From Saccharophagus degradans 2-40 (lineage in GTDB: Bacteria; Pseudomonadota; Gammaproteobacteria; Pseudomonadales; Cellvibrionaceae), in NCBI RefSeq assembly GCF_000013665.1, contig NC_007912.1, positions 1,178,001 through 1,242,000 of the forward strand: a DNA stretch of 64,000 bases. Direction: 5' to 3'. Position 1 is the stretch's first letter. Each line of letters starts with the position of its first letter. Positions 48,359-56,049 of the stretch are shown in pieces. The notes under the pieces were generated by a model that searched no databases, was not told where the DNA came from, and saw only the letters and a list, made by a program, of their open reading frames with translations. Both the position numbers and the translations under genes were made by a program.

Positions 48359-49312
48359 ATGTACACATATGTATCCGCCATAGCACTATTTATATTTTCA
48401 ATTGCCTCGTCGTGTTGTGTTGCCCAAAACCCGCTCGACTTTGGCAGTAATATTAAAACCGCAGATCCGTCTGGCCATATATGGGCTGATGGCAGAATGT
48501 ACCTTTACACCTCGCACGACCAAGAATGCCAAGAAGATTTTTATATGAAGGATTGGCATACCTTTTCGTCCAGCGACTTAATAAATTGGACTGCCCACGG
48601 CCCAAGTTTATCTGTAGCGGATATTACGTGGGCAGATAACTACGCATGGGCGCCCGACGCGGCCTATAAAAATGGGAAGTACTATTTGTTCTTTCCGGCG
48701 GGAACCGGTGTTAAAGATAGAGTAAACCCCGAAAAAAGCACTAAGTGGATGGGCATTGGTGTTGCAGTAAGCGATAGCCCTACAGGCCCCTTTAAAGATG
48801 CGATTGGCGCCCCCTTGTGGACCGACCCCTATGCCAACGACCCAAGTATTTTTATAGATGATGACGGCAAGGGCTACTTATATTTTCACGGTAAAGGTGC
48901 AGACTACCTAGTAGCCGAAATGGCAGACGATTTACTGAGTGTAAAAGGTGAGTTTCACAAAATGGATATGGGCGGTTACGAGCCAAAAATGGAGGGCCCT
49001 TGGGTTTTTAAGCGCGAGGGAATGTATTACTTTACCATGCCAGAAAACAATCGTTCACTTGCTTACTATATGGCGAAATCTCCCTTTGGGCCGTGGGAAT
49101 ACAAGGGCATTTTTATGCAAGAAGAAGGCGGTAACAACCACCATTCTATTGTGCAATTTAAAGGCAAGTGGATATTGTTTTATCACCGCTGGTTAATGGG
49201 CGAAGGCGAGTGTAAAAAGAAGCAACGCCACACCGCAGCGGAATACCTTCACTTTAATGCCGACGGCACAATTAAAGAAGTAAAAAGAACGCGCGAGGGG
49301 TTAACTAAGTAG
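48359..49312 (+). CDS. Glycoside hydrolase family 43 (arabinan/xylan-type side-chain enzyme), secreted
   Basis: Probably releases arabinose from pectin side chains, or xylose. The 317-residue protein has a signal peptide (hydrophobic AIALFIFSIASSCCVA). GH43 five-bladed propeller signatures are clear: ADPSGHIWADGRMYLYTSHD (catalytic base Asp), YANDPSIFIDDDGKGYLYF (pKa-modulating Asp), and PKMEGPWVFKREGMYYF (acid Glu). The ATG at 48359 is preferred over a TTG at 48317. The two cysteines at the end of the signal (SSCC) could allow a lipoprotein, which cannot be decided. Substrate is inferred from context. Confidence 0.85.
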   Translation: MYTYVSAIALFIFSIASSCCVAQNPLDFGSNIKTADPSGHIWADGRMYLYTSHDQECQEDFYMKDWHTFSSSDLINWTAHGPSLSVADITWADNYAWAPDAAYKNGKYYLFFPAGTGVKDRVNPEKSTKWMGIGVAVSDSPTGPFKDAIGAPLWTDPYANDPSIFIDDDGKGYLYFHGKGADYLVAEMADDLLSVKGEFHKMDMGGYEPKMEGPWVFKREGMYYFTMPENNRSLAYYMAKSPFGPWEYKGIFMQEEGGNNHHSIVQFKGKWILFYHRWLMGEGECKKKQRHTAAEYLHFNADGTIKEVKRTREGLTK

Positions 49313-49313
49313 C

Positions 49314-49369
49314 AAGGACTATTTAAGAAGGACTATTTAAGAAGGACTATTTAATAAGGACTATGTAGG
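49314..49369 (+). repeat. 14-bp tandem repeat after the GH43 gene
   Basis: Four consecutive units of AAGGACTATTTAAG; units 1 and 2 are identical, unit 3 has one change and unit 4 is more diverged. It begins 2 bp after the GH43 stop codon. Confidence 0.9.
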
Positions 49370-49380
49370 AAGGGGAATAA

Positions 49381-49403
49381 CCGCTCGGGAGAGCCCCGAG
49401 CGG
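49381..49403. terminator. Bidirectional hairpin between GH43 and the PEP-CTERM gene
   Basis: A 9-bp GC-rich stem (CCGCTCGGG / CCCGAGCGG) with a 5-nt loop sits between two convergent genes. T richness follows on the plus strand (ACATTTTATTT). Confidence 0.7.
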
Positions 49404-49409
49404 AACATT

Positions 49410-50054
49410 TTATTTGGCTAATTTGCGGAACAGGCCCAAAGCAATAAAGCCAATAGCAAACAACAGTACGCTGCCAGGCTCTGGCACGTTAGCTACAGAC
49501 GCTAGGTTTGCAGCGTATTTAAAGTTGTCTAGCATAATTACGTCGGCTGTTGTGGCGGTAAACACGGCCGAAGTAATGCGGTATTCACTCTCTGAAACAC
49601 CAAAAAAGTCGGTATATACTCGGCGCACATGGTTAGCATTAACACTACCCAGTGAATTGTTGTTTTCGCCAAATAATTCTACAACCCATTGTGTATCTCT
49701 TGCGGCCCAAGTAAAGCCGAAGGTATCGATCGCAACATTAAAATCTACCCTAAAACTTGTTGTAGTGCTTGGGCTATTTAAGTATTCGCTTTGCAAATTA
49801 AAAGCAAAACCAGAGGCAGAGAATTGATCGTTAATGCTTAAGGACGTGCCGGTTAAAACACTAAACGTAATATCGCCATTATTGAACGAGCGCGAGCTGA
49901 ATGAGCCTTTGCTTTCGCCGTCAAAGCTTAAGGTGGTGGCGCCGTTAAATAGTGAGCTGTTTGCATCTAATACAGTAGTGGGAATTGCCAAAGCTTGGCT
50001 GGCTACTGCAAGTAGCAAACAAGTGGTAAGTGCTTTAGTAAATCGAGTAAACAT
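49410..50054 (-). CDS. PEP-CTERM sorted protein of unknown function
   Basis: A 214-residue exported protein: signal peptide (residues 1-23, LLLAVASQALA), a beta-rich body, and a C-terminal tripartite signal VPEPGSVLLFAIGFIALGLF plus basic RKLAK. PEP-CTERM tails are recognised by exosortase (EpsH/XrtA) systems that process and sort proteins, often alongside exopolysaccharide. No exosortase is in this window. The ATG at 50054 has AAGGAAA just upstream; a longer frame to 50132 adds a non-signal leader. Body function is unknown. Confidence 0.8.
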   Translation of the reverse strand: MFTRFTKALTTCLLLAVASQALAIPTTVLDANSSLFNGATTLSFDGESKGSFSSRSFNNGDITFSVLTGTSLSINDQFSASGFAFNLQSEYLNSPSTTTSFRVDFNVAIDTFGFTWAARDTQWVVELFGENNNSLGSVNANHVRRVYTDFFGVSESEYRITSAVFTATTADVIMLDNFKYAANLASVANVPEPGSVLLFAIGFIALGLFRKLAK

Positions 50055-50264
50055 GCTGTTTCCTTTAATCACAGGGTAATTCCATGTACAAAAGTGTTGT
50101 ATCCGATGAATTAATAGCGAATAGCGTGCCAAAGTTTAAAAAAGCAATAAAAACAATGGGTTAGATTTATAGTGTGGCGCTTAAAGCTGCTTGTTTGTAA
50201 GCTTTTTCGACAAGAGGGATGTCAAAGCTTTGGCGGGAAAGAGCGGTTGGCTCGTGTAGGGTGT

Positions 50265-50299
50265 TGTCAGCCAGCAAAGTGGTAATTAGCTGGCTGACA
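50265..50299. terminator. Hairpin downstream of the minus-strand pectate lyase
   Basis: A perfect 11-bp stem (TGTCAGCCAGC / GCTGGCTGACA) with a 13-nt loop lies 38 bp after the lyase stop on the minus strand. It lacks a T run, so termination strength is uncertain. The rest of the 282-bp gap between the two minus-strand genes shows nothing else. Confidence 0.5.
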
Positions 50300-50336
50300 G
50301 GGCACAGAGAGGGCAGGGTAGAATGTTTAGGGCCGA

Positions 50337-51758
50337 TTAAAATTGCCCAAGGCTGTTTAAGTACACTTCGATGTTTGTGTAGTTAGGGTCTAACTCGTGC
50401 CCGACTGGGTTTGATATTTTTTGTGCGTTTTCCCATGCGTCAGGCATACCGTCTAAGTCTTTATCCGCGAGAGTATTCGCTTGCGCCGCAGCGAATTCTG
50501 CACTGTAGGCATCCCAGCTTTCAATAATTTCAAGCTCGTTATTAATTATGCCTTTATTGCCAAATTTGGCGGTGCGGTTTTCTATGTCGTTTAGTATGCC
50601 TGTATCTACGCTGTCCAGCGCGCTAGCGTTTGGTTGGCTGGCGGCTCGGTTGGCGCCTACTTCTCGTTTTTCTATTAATAGTTTGTAGCTGTCTTCGGCT
50701 GTGTGAATGTTTGCGTAAGCGCTGTTTGCTGCAAAGAAGTGTGCTTGATCTGCACCAACGGGCGCAGCCAAATAAATTGCGTCAGTAAGGTTTTTAGGCG
50801 CTTTCTTGTAGCCCTTTATTTCGGTTCGTGGTGCGATGTTTTTACCATTACTGTCAATGAGTTGGTTGGCGGTAAAGTAACCTTGGCCAAACTGTTCATC
50901 GTTACTGTTTTTATAAAATTGAAAAATGCGTTTAGCACTTGTTGCTGGGCCTGCAATGTAATAATTGGCAATAAAATTAAAACGCCCATCTTCACTGCCG
51001 TAGGCGCTGTTATCGCCCCAGTTGTATACCACGTTATTAATTATGTCGGTAAGTTCAAAGTGGCGCGCATAGGGTGCTTTAAGCCGGTGGCCTGCAATAC
51101 GTGGGTTGCGGCTAGTATTATGTGCAATAACATTGTGGTGAAACGAAGCCCCAGCGCCGCCCCAAATGCCACCATAACCGTGGTTGCCCTTTACATGGCT
51201 CGCTTGGTTAAGGCTTTGCGCAATAATGGAGTATTGCAGGGTAAAATTAATGTTGTTGTAAAAGCTTGCTACTTCGTCGATGGACCAACTAAACGAACAG
51301 TGATCAAAAATAATATCGCGCTCTTTTTTACCGGTGGCTGCATCTTCGTTTTTTTCGGTAGCGCCTAATCTAAAGCGCATATAACGCACAATAACTTGTG
51401 AGGCTTGCACAATAAAAGGTTCGCCTCGCAAGGCAATACCTTTTGGCGATGTTTGCCCTGCGATGGTTATAAAATCATTACGCACTACGAGTTTATCTTG
51501 TAGGTGGATTACGCCAGAAACTGCGAAAGTAATAATACGCGGGCCTTCTTGCTCTACGGCATAGCGCAGAGTACCCGGCTGCGGTTTGTTTACATTGTCT
51601 TCTAGCGACGTAACTACATACACTTGGCCTCCGCGCCCACCAACGGTGTACTTACCGTAACCATCGGCTTCAGGGAAAGCCAAAACCGCGCCGGCATAGG
51701 TGGAACTTGTGCCGCACGCGACAGCCAATAAAAGACAATATACAAACAAACGCAGCAT
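50337..51758 (-). CDS. Pectate lyase, PL1-like, secreted
   Basis: A 473-residue exported beta-helix enzyme. The signal peptide is short (MLRLFVYCLLLAVACG, possible lipoprotein cysteine). Then come EADGYGKYTVGGRGGQVYVV, ISGVIHL-like (FAVSGVIHLQDKLVV), RDIIFDHCSFSWSIDEVAS and HHNVIAHNTSRNPRIAGHR (catalytic arginine region). It ends with a DKDLDGMPDAWENAQ segment resembling a calcium-binding EF-hand-like motif. The start at 51758 lies 4 bp after the kduD stop, so it is co-transcribed with kduD. A longer frame to 51809 would overlap kduD. Confidence 0.85.
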   Translation of the reverse strand: MLRLFVYCLLLAVACGTSSTYAGAVLAFPEADGYGKYTVGGRGGQVYVVTSLEDNVNKPQPGTLRYAVEQEGPRIITFAVSGVIHLQDKLVVRNDFITIAGQTSPKGIALRGEPFIVQASQVIVRYMRFRLGATEKNEDAATGKKERDIIFDHCSFSWSIDEVASFYNNINFTLQYSIIAQSLNQASHVKGNHGYGGIWGGAGASFHHNVIAHNTSRNPRIAGHRLKAPYARHFELTDIINNVVYNWGDNSAYGSEDGRFNFIANYYIAGPATSAKRIFQFYKNSNDEQFGQGYFTANQLIDSNGKNIAPRTEIKGYKKAPKNLTDAIYLAAPVGADQAHFFAANSAYANIHTAEDSYKLLIEKREVGANRAASQPNASALDSVDTGILNDIENRTAKFGNKGIINNELEIIESWDAYSAEFAAAQANTLADKDLDGMPDAWENAQKISNPVGHELDPNYTNIEVYLNSLGQF

Positions 51759-51762
51759 GGTT

Positions 51763-52557
51763 TTACTCTTCGTTAGAGGGTTTGCCAATGGTGGCGAGAA
51801 TACCGCCATCTACATACACGATTTGGCCGGTAACAAAATTACTGGCGTTAGATGCTAAAAACACTGTTGTGCCTTGTAAGTCATCGGGGTCGCCCCAGCG
51901 GCCAGCGGGTGTACGGTTAACAATAAACTCGTTAAATGGGTTGCCATCCACGCGAATTGGGGCGGTTTGGCTTGTTGCAAAATAACCTGGCCCAATACCG
52001 TTTACCTGCACATTGTGCTTCGCCCATTCGGTAGCCATATTACGCGTAAGCATTTTTAACCCGCCTTTGGCTGCGGCGTATGCGCCTACCGAGTTACGGC
52101 CTAGCTCACTCATCATGGAACACACGTTAATAATTTTACCCTGACGACGTTTAACCATGCGTTGGGCGACGGGCTTAGTCATAATGAACACGCCGGTTAA
52201 GTCGGTTCTAATAACGTTTTCCCATTCGTCTAGAGGCATTTCTAGCAAGGGGATGCGGCGAATAATACCGGCATTATTTACCAGAATATCGATGGGGCCC
52301 ACTTCGCTTTCTATTTTTTCTACGGCGGCTTCCGCTTCGTTTTCGCTGGTTACATCAAAGCGGTAACCGTATGCGTTAATGCCTTGTTCTTTATAAAGCT
52401 CTACCGCTTTATCAATTTTTTCTTGGCTGGAATGGCCATTAATAACCAGCGTGGCGCCGGCTTTACCTAAGCCAACAGCCATAGACATGCCCAACCCGTG
52501 GGTTGCACCAGTTACAAGGGCAACCTTGCCGGTTAAATCGAATAGTTGAGTACTCAT
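51763..52557 (-). CDS. kduD: 2-dehydro-3-deoxy-D-gluconate 5-dehydrogenase
   Basis: Short-chain dehydrogenase converting 2,5-diketo-3-deoxygluconate to KDG. The 264 residues have the nucleotide motif VTGATHGLG, NNAG (VNNAGIIRR), the catalytic Ser-Tyr-Lys (SMMSELGRNSVGAYAAAKG), and GPGYFAT. Gluconate 5-dehydrogenases look similar; adjacency to kduI decides the assignment. Next downstream on the strand is the pectate lyase, upstream kduI, forming a minus-strand unit. Confidence 0.92.
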   Translation of the reverse strand: MSTQLFDLTGKVALVTGATHGLGMSMAVGLGKAGATLVINGHSSQEKIDKAVELYKEQGINAYGYRFDVTSENEAEAAVEKIESEVGPIDILVNNAGIIRRIPLLEMPLDEWENVIRTDLTGVFIMTKPVAQRMVKRRQGKIINVCSMMSELGRNSVGAYAAAKGGLKMLTRNMATEWAKHNVQVNGIGPGYFATSQTAPIRVDGNPFNEFIVNRTPAGRWGDPDDLQGTTVFLASNASNFVTGQIVYVDGGILATIGKPSNEE

Positions 52558-52573
52558 AGTTTTACCTTCTCAA

Positions 52574-53416
52574 TTATTTCAGTTGGTTGGGTTTATGGAA
52601 GTCCATATCGTTATAGTCGAGGTTTTCCCCGGCCATACCCCAAATAAAGGTGTAATTTGCTGTACCCACACCAGAATGCAGTGACCACGGTGGCGATACC
52701 ACCGCTTGCTCGTTGTGCATCCAAATATGGCGAGTTTCATGGGCTGGGCCCATAAAGTGACAGACTGCTTGATCTGTAGGTACATTAAAATAGAAGTAAG
52801 CTTCCATACGGCGACTGTGCGTATGGCAGGGCATGGTGTTCCAAATGCTACCTGGTTTTAGTTCTGTCATGCCCATTTGCAGCTGACAGGTTTGTACGAC
52901 GCTACTAATAAGCAGTTGATTAATTTGGCGTTCGTTACAGGTTTCTGATGCGCCCATTTGCAATACATTAGCTTCGCTCATGCCTACTTTTTTAGTGGGG
53001 TAAGCGTGATGTGCCGGGGTTGAGTTAATGTAAAACTTGGCAGGGTTGGCGGCATCTGCACTTTTAAAGCTTACAGTTTTGGTTGTAGCACCAATGTAAA
53101 TAGCTTCTTTGTTACCTATGCTGTAGGTTTCGCCATCGACAATCACTTGGCCTGCGCCACCAATATTTATTGCGCCTAGTTCGCGTCTATCTAAAAAGTG
53201 TTCGGCTTTTAGCAGGTCTACGGGTTCTAGTGTTACTTCTTGGTTAACGGGCATTACGCCGCCCACCATTAAGCGGTCGTAGTGGGTGTAGGTAAGTTGC
53301 ACAGTGTCCGCTTCAAAAATATTTTCTATTAGAAAATGTTTACGCAGTTTTTCTGTGTCGTAGTGTTTGTAGTCGTCGCTGTGTACAGCAAAGCGTTCGC
53401 TAATATGTGTTGTCAT
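52574..53416 (-). CDS. kduI: 5-dehydro-4-deoxy-D-glucuronate isomerase
   Basis: Isomerises the open-chain product of unsaturated galacturonate. The 280-residue cupin carries the metal-binding cluster (MPCHTHSRRMEAYFYFNVP) and the typical opening RFAVHSDDYKHYDTEKLR. SPPWSLHSGVGTANYTFIWG and the ending DYNDMDFHKPNQLK match the family. kduD follows after 16 bp and the DUF4861-GH105 gene precedes it by 19 bp, so all three are probably one transcript. Confidence 0.96.
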   Translation of the reverse strand: MTTHISERFAVHSDDYKHYDTEKLRKHFLIENIFEADTVQLTYTHYDRLMVGGVMPVNQEVTLEPVDLLKAEHFLDRRELGAINIGGAGQVIVDGETYSIGNKEAIYIGATTKTVSFKSADAANPAKFYINSTPAHHAYPTKKVGMSEANVLQMGASETCNERQINQLLISSVVQTCQLQMGMTELKPGSIWNTMPCHTHSRRMEAYFYFNVPTDQAVCHFMGPAHETRHIWMHNEQAVVSPPWSLHSGVGTANYTFIWGMAGENLDYNDMDFHKPNQLK

Positions 53417-53435
53417 AGTGTTATCGCTAGTGTAT

Positions 53436-55919
53436 TTACTTGTTAGAGAGTAAGCGGTGCATTTCTAAGCCCGCCAATATAAAAGAGAAGCTGCTTTTAG
53501 GGTCGTTCTCTGCAACGCGCTCACTCATGTAATAGTTGTAGCTGCCATCGCGGCCAAAGCCTAAGCCGGCAACGTAGCATTGGTTGGTGACTGATATTTT
53601 TCCGTCTTTATGCACTACTACGAATTCGTTAATCAAACCGTCGTAGGCTTTTTGCGCGGTGGCTAAGTAATCTTTGGGTAAGTAACCTTTGCGAATTGCT
53701 TTAGCATAAAAATAGGTAAACATTGCCGAGGCAGAGGCTTCCCTGTAGTTGCCGGGCGCATTGGGTTTATCCATTACTTGCCACCAAGTGCCTGTTGCTG
53801 GGTCTTGCACATTTTGCAGGTCTACAGCGACTTCTTTAATGATGTCCAGAATAGGTTGGCGTAATTCCGGTTGATCTTCTGGAATAAAATCTAATACATC
53901 TAAAGTGGCCATGGCGAACCAGCCCATGCCGCGACCCCAAAATTCTGGTGATAAACCGGTTTCTGGGTTTGCCCAAACTTGTTGTTTTTTCTCGTCCCAG
54001 CCGTGGTAATAGAGGCCTGTTTTCTCGTCGCGTAGGTATTTGCGCGAGAGTTCAAATTCTTTAACCACTTCTTCTAGCGCTTCGCCGTGCTCAAACTTGG
54101 TTGTGTACTCGGCTAAAAAAGGCATTCCCATAAAAACGCCATCTAGCCACAGCTGTGAGTCGTATTTCTTTTTGTGCCAAAAAGCGCCTTCGCTGGTGCG
54201 AGGTTGGGTGGCGAGTTGGCTACGCAATAAATCTGCTGCTAGCTTAAACTTTTCTTCTTTGGTGTCGTCATATAAATACAACACGCTTACGCCTGGCGAC
54301 ACGGCATCTATGTTGTAGTTGCTAAGCTTGTAGCGCTTTATCGATCCGTCATCATTTATGTAAGTTGCCGTTACCTTGTGGGGCACAGTTCGATGGCGCT
54401 CTTCACCGGTAACTTCACTTAGCTGTGCATACGCCATAGGCAGAATACCTACAATATCGTATTCAAATTTAGGGGGGCGCTGACGGTTTACATCCCAGCC
54501 ATCGTGTTCGTAACCAAGCGTTTTACGCTCCAGTTCAGAATCGGCAAATTGTACTGCCCATGCCAGAGCGGCATCTGCTGTGTTAGTTGCTGGCTTGTGT
54601 TTTTGTGAGTAGGCTGTATCTAGGTTTACGCGTGTTTTTTGCGTAAGCATTTCTGCTTCTTGCTCTAGGTACTCAATAAAAGCTTCTTTAGTTTTAATGC
54701 CCGCGCCGTGCTCGCCTTCCCATGCTGCAGCAAAGTAGTAATCTAGGTCGCCGCGAATGGGTTCTAGCACTGCAATATACGAGCTTTTATCTTGCGTGGT
54801 TTTGTTTAGGTCTTTGTTGCGGAAGAATACCGCCATGCCCAAGTGATCGCCGTTAAGGCTTTGTTTGCCCCAGCTGGCAATATAAGAATAGGCGTCGCCG
54901 GGTATATCGATGTTGCCTAGAATTAATTCTGTTTCTTTATGTTTTACTACGCCCACAGCAATGTTGGGTAAGTTTTCACTAAGGGTTAATTCTGTTTTAA
55001 CTAAACGACTGCCAGCATTCATAGAAAATAGCGCGTGCAAATCGGTTTGCGTGTTATTAATTTTCCAATTTTTGTAATCGATACTAAGTGCGGAACGCAG
55101 TGGTCCATTTTCGATTATTTTCGCCGTGCGGCTATCTGCTTTGGCAACTAGCTCTACGCTTTCGCCATTCCAAAAGCCATAACCACCTGCACCTAATGAG
55201 CTGCCAACTTTGAGTATATCCATACCCCAGTCAGCTAAATGATGGTAAGACTCGTATCCGTCTTGCCCCACATTTTGTAGAACCGGTGTGCTTACTGATT
55301 TACCGAAAATATCAAATCCATTACGCCAATCTAAATAAATACGGTAACCGACTTTATCGGATTCTATGCCTGGGCCTTCGTAGCGAATCCAGTTAGAGTG
55401 ATCGGTGTAATAGTCGGGAGGGGTTAGCTCGGTTACGTTTACAAAGGTTCCACCTTCGTAGGCTTTGGCGCCTTCAACTTTTGGGTGCGGTACCCACTCG
55501 CCACCTTGTTTGTGGGATATTTCTGCTTGAGTGAGTGCAGGCCATTGTTTTTCACTTTTAGTATTTGAAAGCACGAGTGTGCCGCGTTGTGCAGGAGCAA
55601 GCTCTACCGCTACTTGAACGCTATCTTTGCTGCCGTCGCCATCGGTGTCGACGTGCTGGGTGGCTACCTCTGCACCTTCGAATGTGGCGCTAACAGGCGT
55701 ATTTGCTTCTATTGCTAAATCGTAATAGCTAAATACAAGCGCATTGTTAATTCGTGGAAACTGCGAAGGATTGGCAAGTTCTGCCGTTGCGATTGTGCTG
55801 TTTACAACAGGGGTTGCAGATTGCACTGAAGGTTTTGCTTCGTCATTTTTGCTACAACCGGCACCAATGAGAGAGGTTAAAAGTATGCCGGAAAGGCCAA
55901 GAGTAAACGTTCGCTTCAT
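53436..55919 (-). CDS. DUF4861 - GH105 fusion lipoprotein (unsaturated glucuronyl/galacturonyl hydrolase)
   Basis: An 827-residue predicted lipoprotein (LLTSLIGAGC, Cys22). About residues 40-425 resemble DUF4861 (YYDLAIEANTPVSATFEGAE, YRIYLDWRNGFDIFGKS). About 445-825 form a GH105-type alpha/alpha barrel (NYNIDAVSPGVSVLYLYDD, QLWLDGVFMGMPFLAEY, EFWGRGMGWFAMATLDVLD, REASASAMFTYFYAKAIR). GH105 enzymes remove the unsaturated uronate left by lyases, giving the KduI substrate. The ATG at 55919 follows AGGTGG; a GTG at 55928 lies inside that site. It begins the GH105-kduI-kduD-lyase unit. Confidence 0.85.
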   Translation of the reverse strand: MKRTFTLGLSGILLTSLIGAGCSKNDEAKPSVQSATPVVNSTIATAELANPSQFPRINNALVFSYYDLAIEANTPVSATFEGAEVATQHVDTDGDGSKDSVQVAVELAPAQRGTLVLSNTKSEKQWPALTQAEISHKQGGEWVPHPKVEGAKAYEGGTFVNVTELTPPDYYTDHSNWIRYEGPGIESDKVGYRIYLDWRNGFDIFGKSVSTPVLQNVGQDGYESYHHLADWGMDILKVGSSLGAGGYGFWNGESVELVAKADSRTAKIIENGPLRSALSIDYKNWKINNTQTDLHALFSMNAGSRLVKTELTLSENLPNIAVGVVKHKETELILGNIDIPGDAYSYIASWGKQSLNGDHLGMAVFFRNKDLNKTTQDKSSYIAVLEPIRGDLDYYFAAAWEGEHGAGIKTKEAFIEYLEQEAEMLTQKTRVNLDTAYSQKHKPATNTADAALAWAVQFADSELERKTLGYEHDGWDVNRQRPPKFEYDIVGILPMAYAQLSEVTGEERHRTVPHKVTATYINDDGSIKRYKLSNYNIDAVSPGVSVLYLYDDTKEEKFKLAADLLRSQLATQPRTSEGAFWHKKKYDSQLWLDGVFMGMPFLAEYTTKFEHGEALEEVVKEFELSRKYLRDEKTGLYYHGWDEKKQQVWANPETGLSPEFWGRGMGWFAMATLDVLDFIPEDQPELRQPILDIIKEVAVDLQNVQDPATGTWWQVMDKPNAPGNYREASASAMFTYFYAKAIRKGYLPKDYLATAQKAYDGLINEFVVVHKDGKISVTNQCYVAGLGFGRDGSYNYYMSERVAENDPKSSFSFILAGLEMHRLLSNK

Positions 55920-55993
55920 TACGACCACCTGATTTTCAATTTATAATTTTCACACGTTAAATAGAATTTGTATGAATTAGTATGGCTTCAATA

Positions 55994-56023
55994 CAAAAAT
56001 GGCGCCAGAACAAGCTGGCGCCA
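55994..56023 (-). terminator. Terminator of the TonB-receptor gene
   Basis: The stem TGGCGCCAG / CTGGCGCCA with a 6-nt loop; on the minus strand the hairpin is followed by TTTTTG. Confidence 0.85.
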
Positions 56024-56049
56024 CTCGAAGAGTTAATACAAAGTCTTAA

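Noticed and set aside
50703..51368. A 221-residue open frame antisense to the minus-strand pectate lyase
   Set aside because: The opposite strand has a clear PL1 protein with signal peptide and motifs; the antisense product is rich in Val/Cys/Ile with no domain pattern and is a codon-bias shadow.
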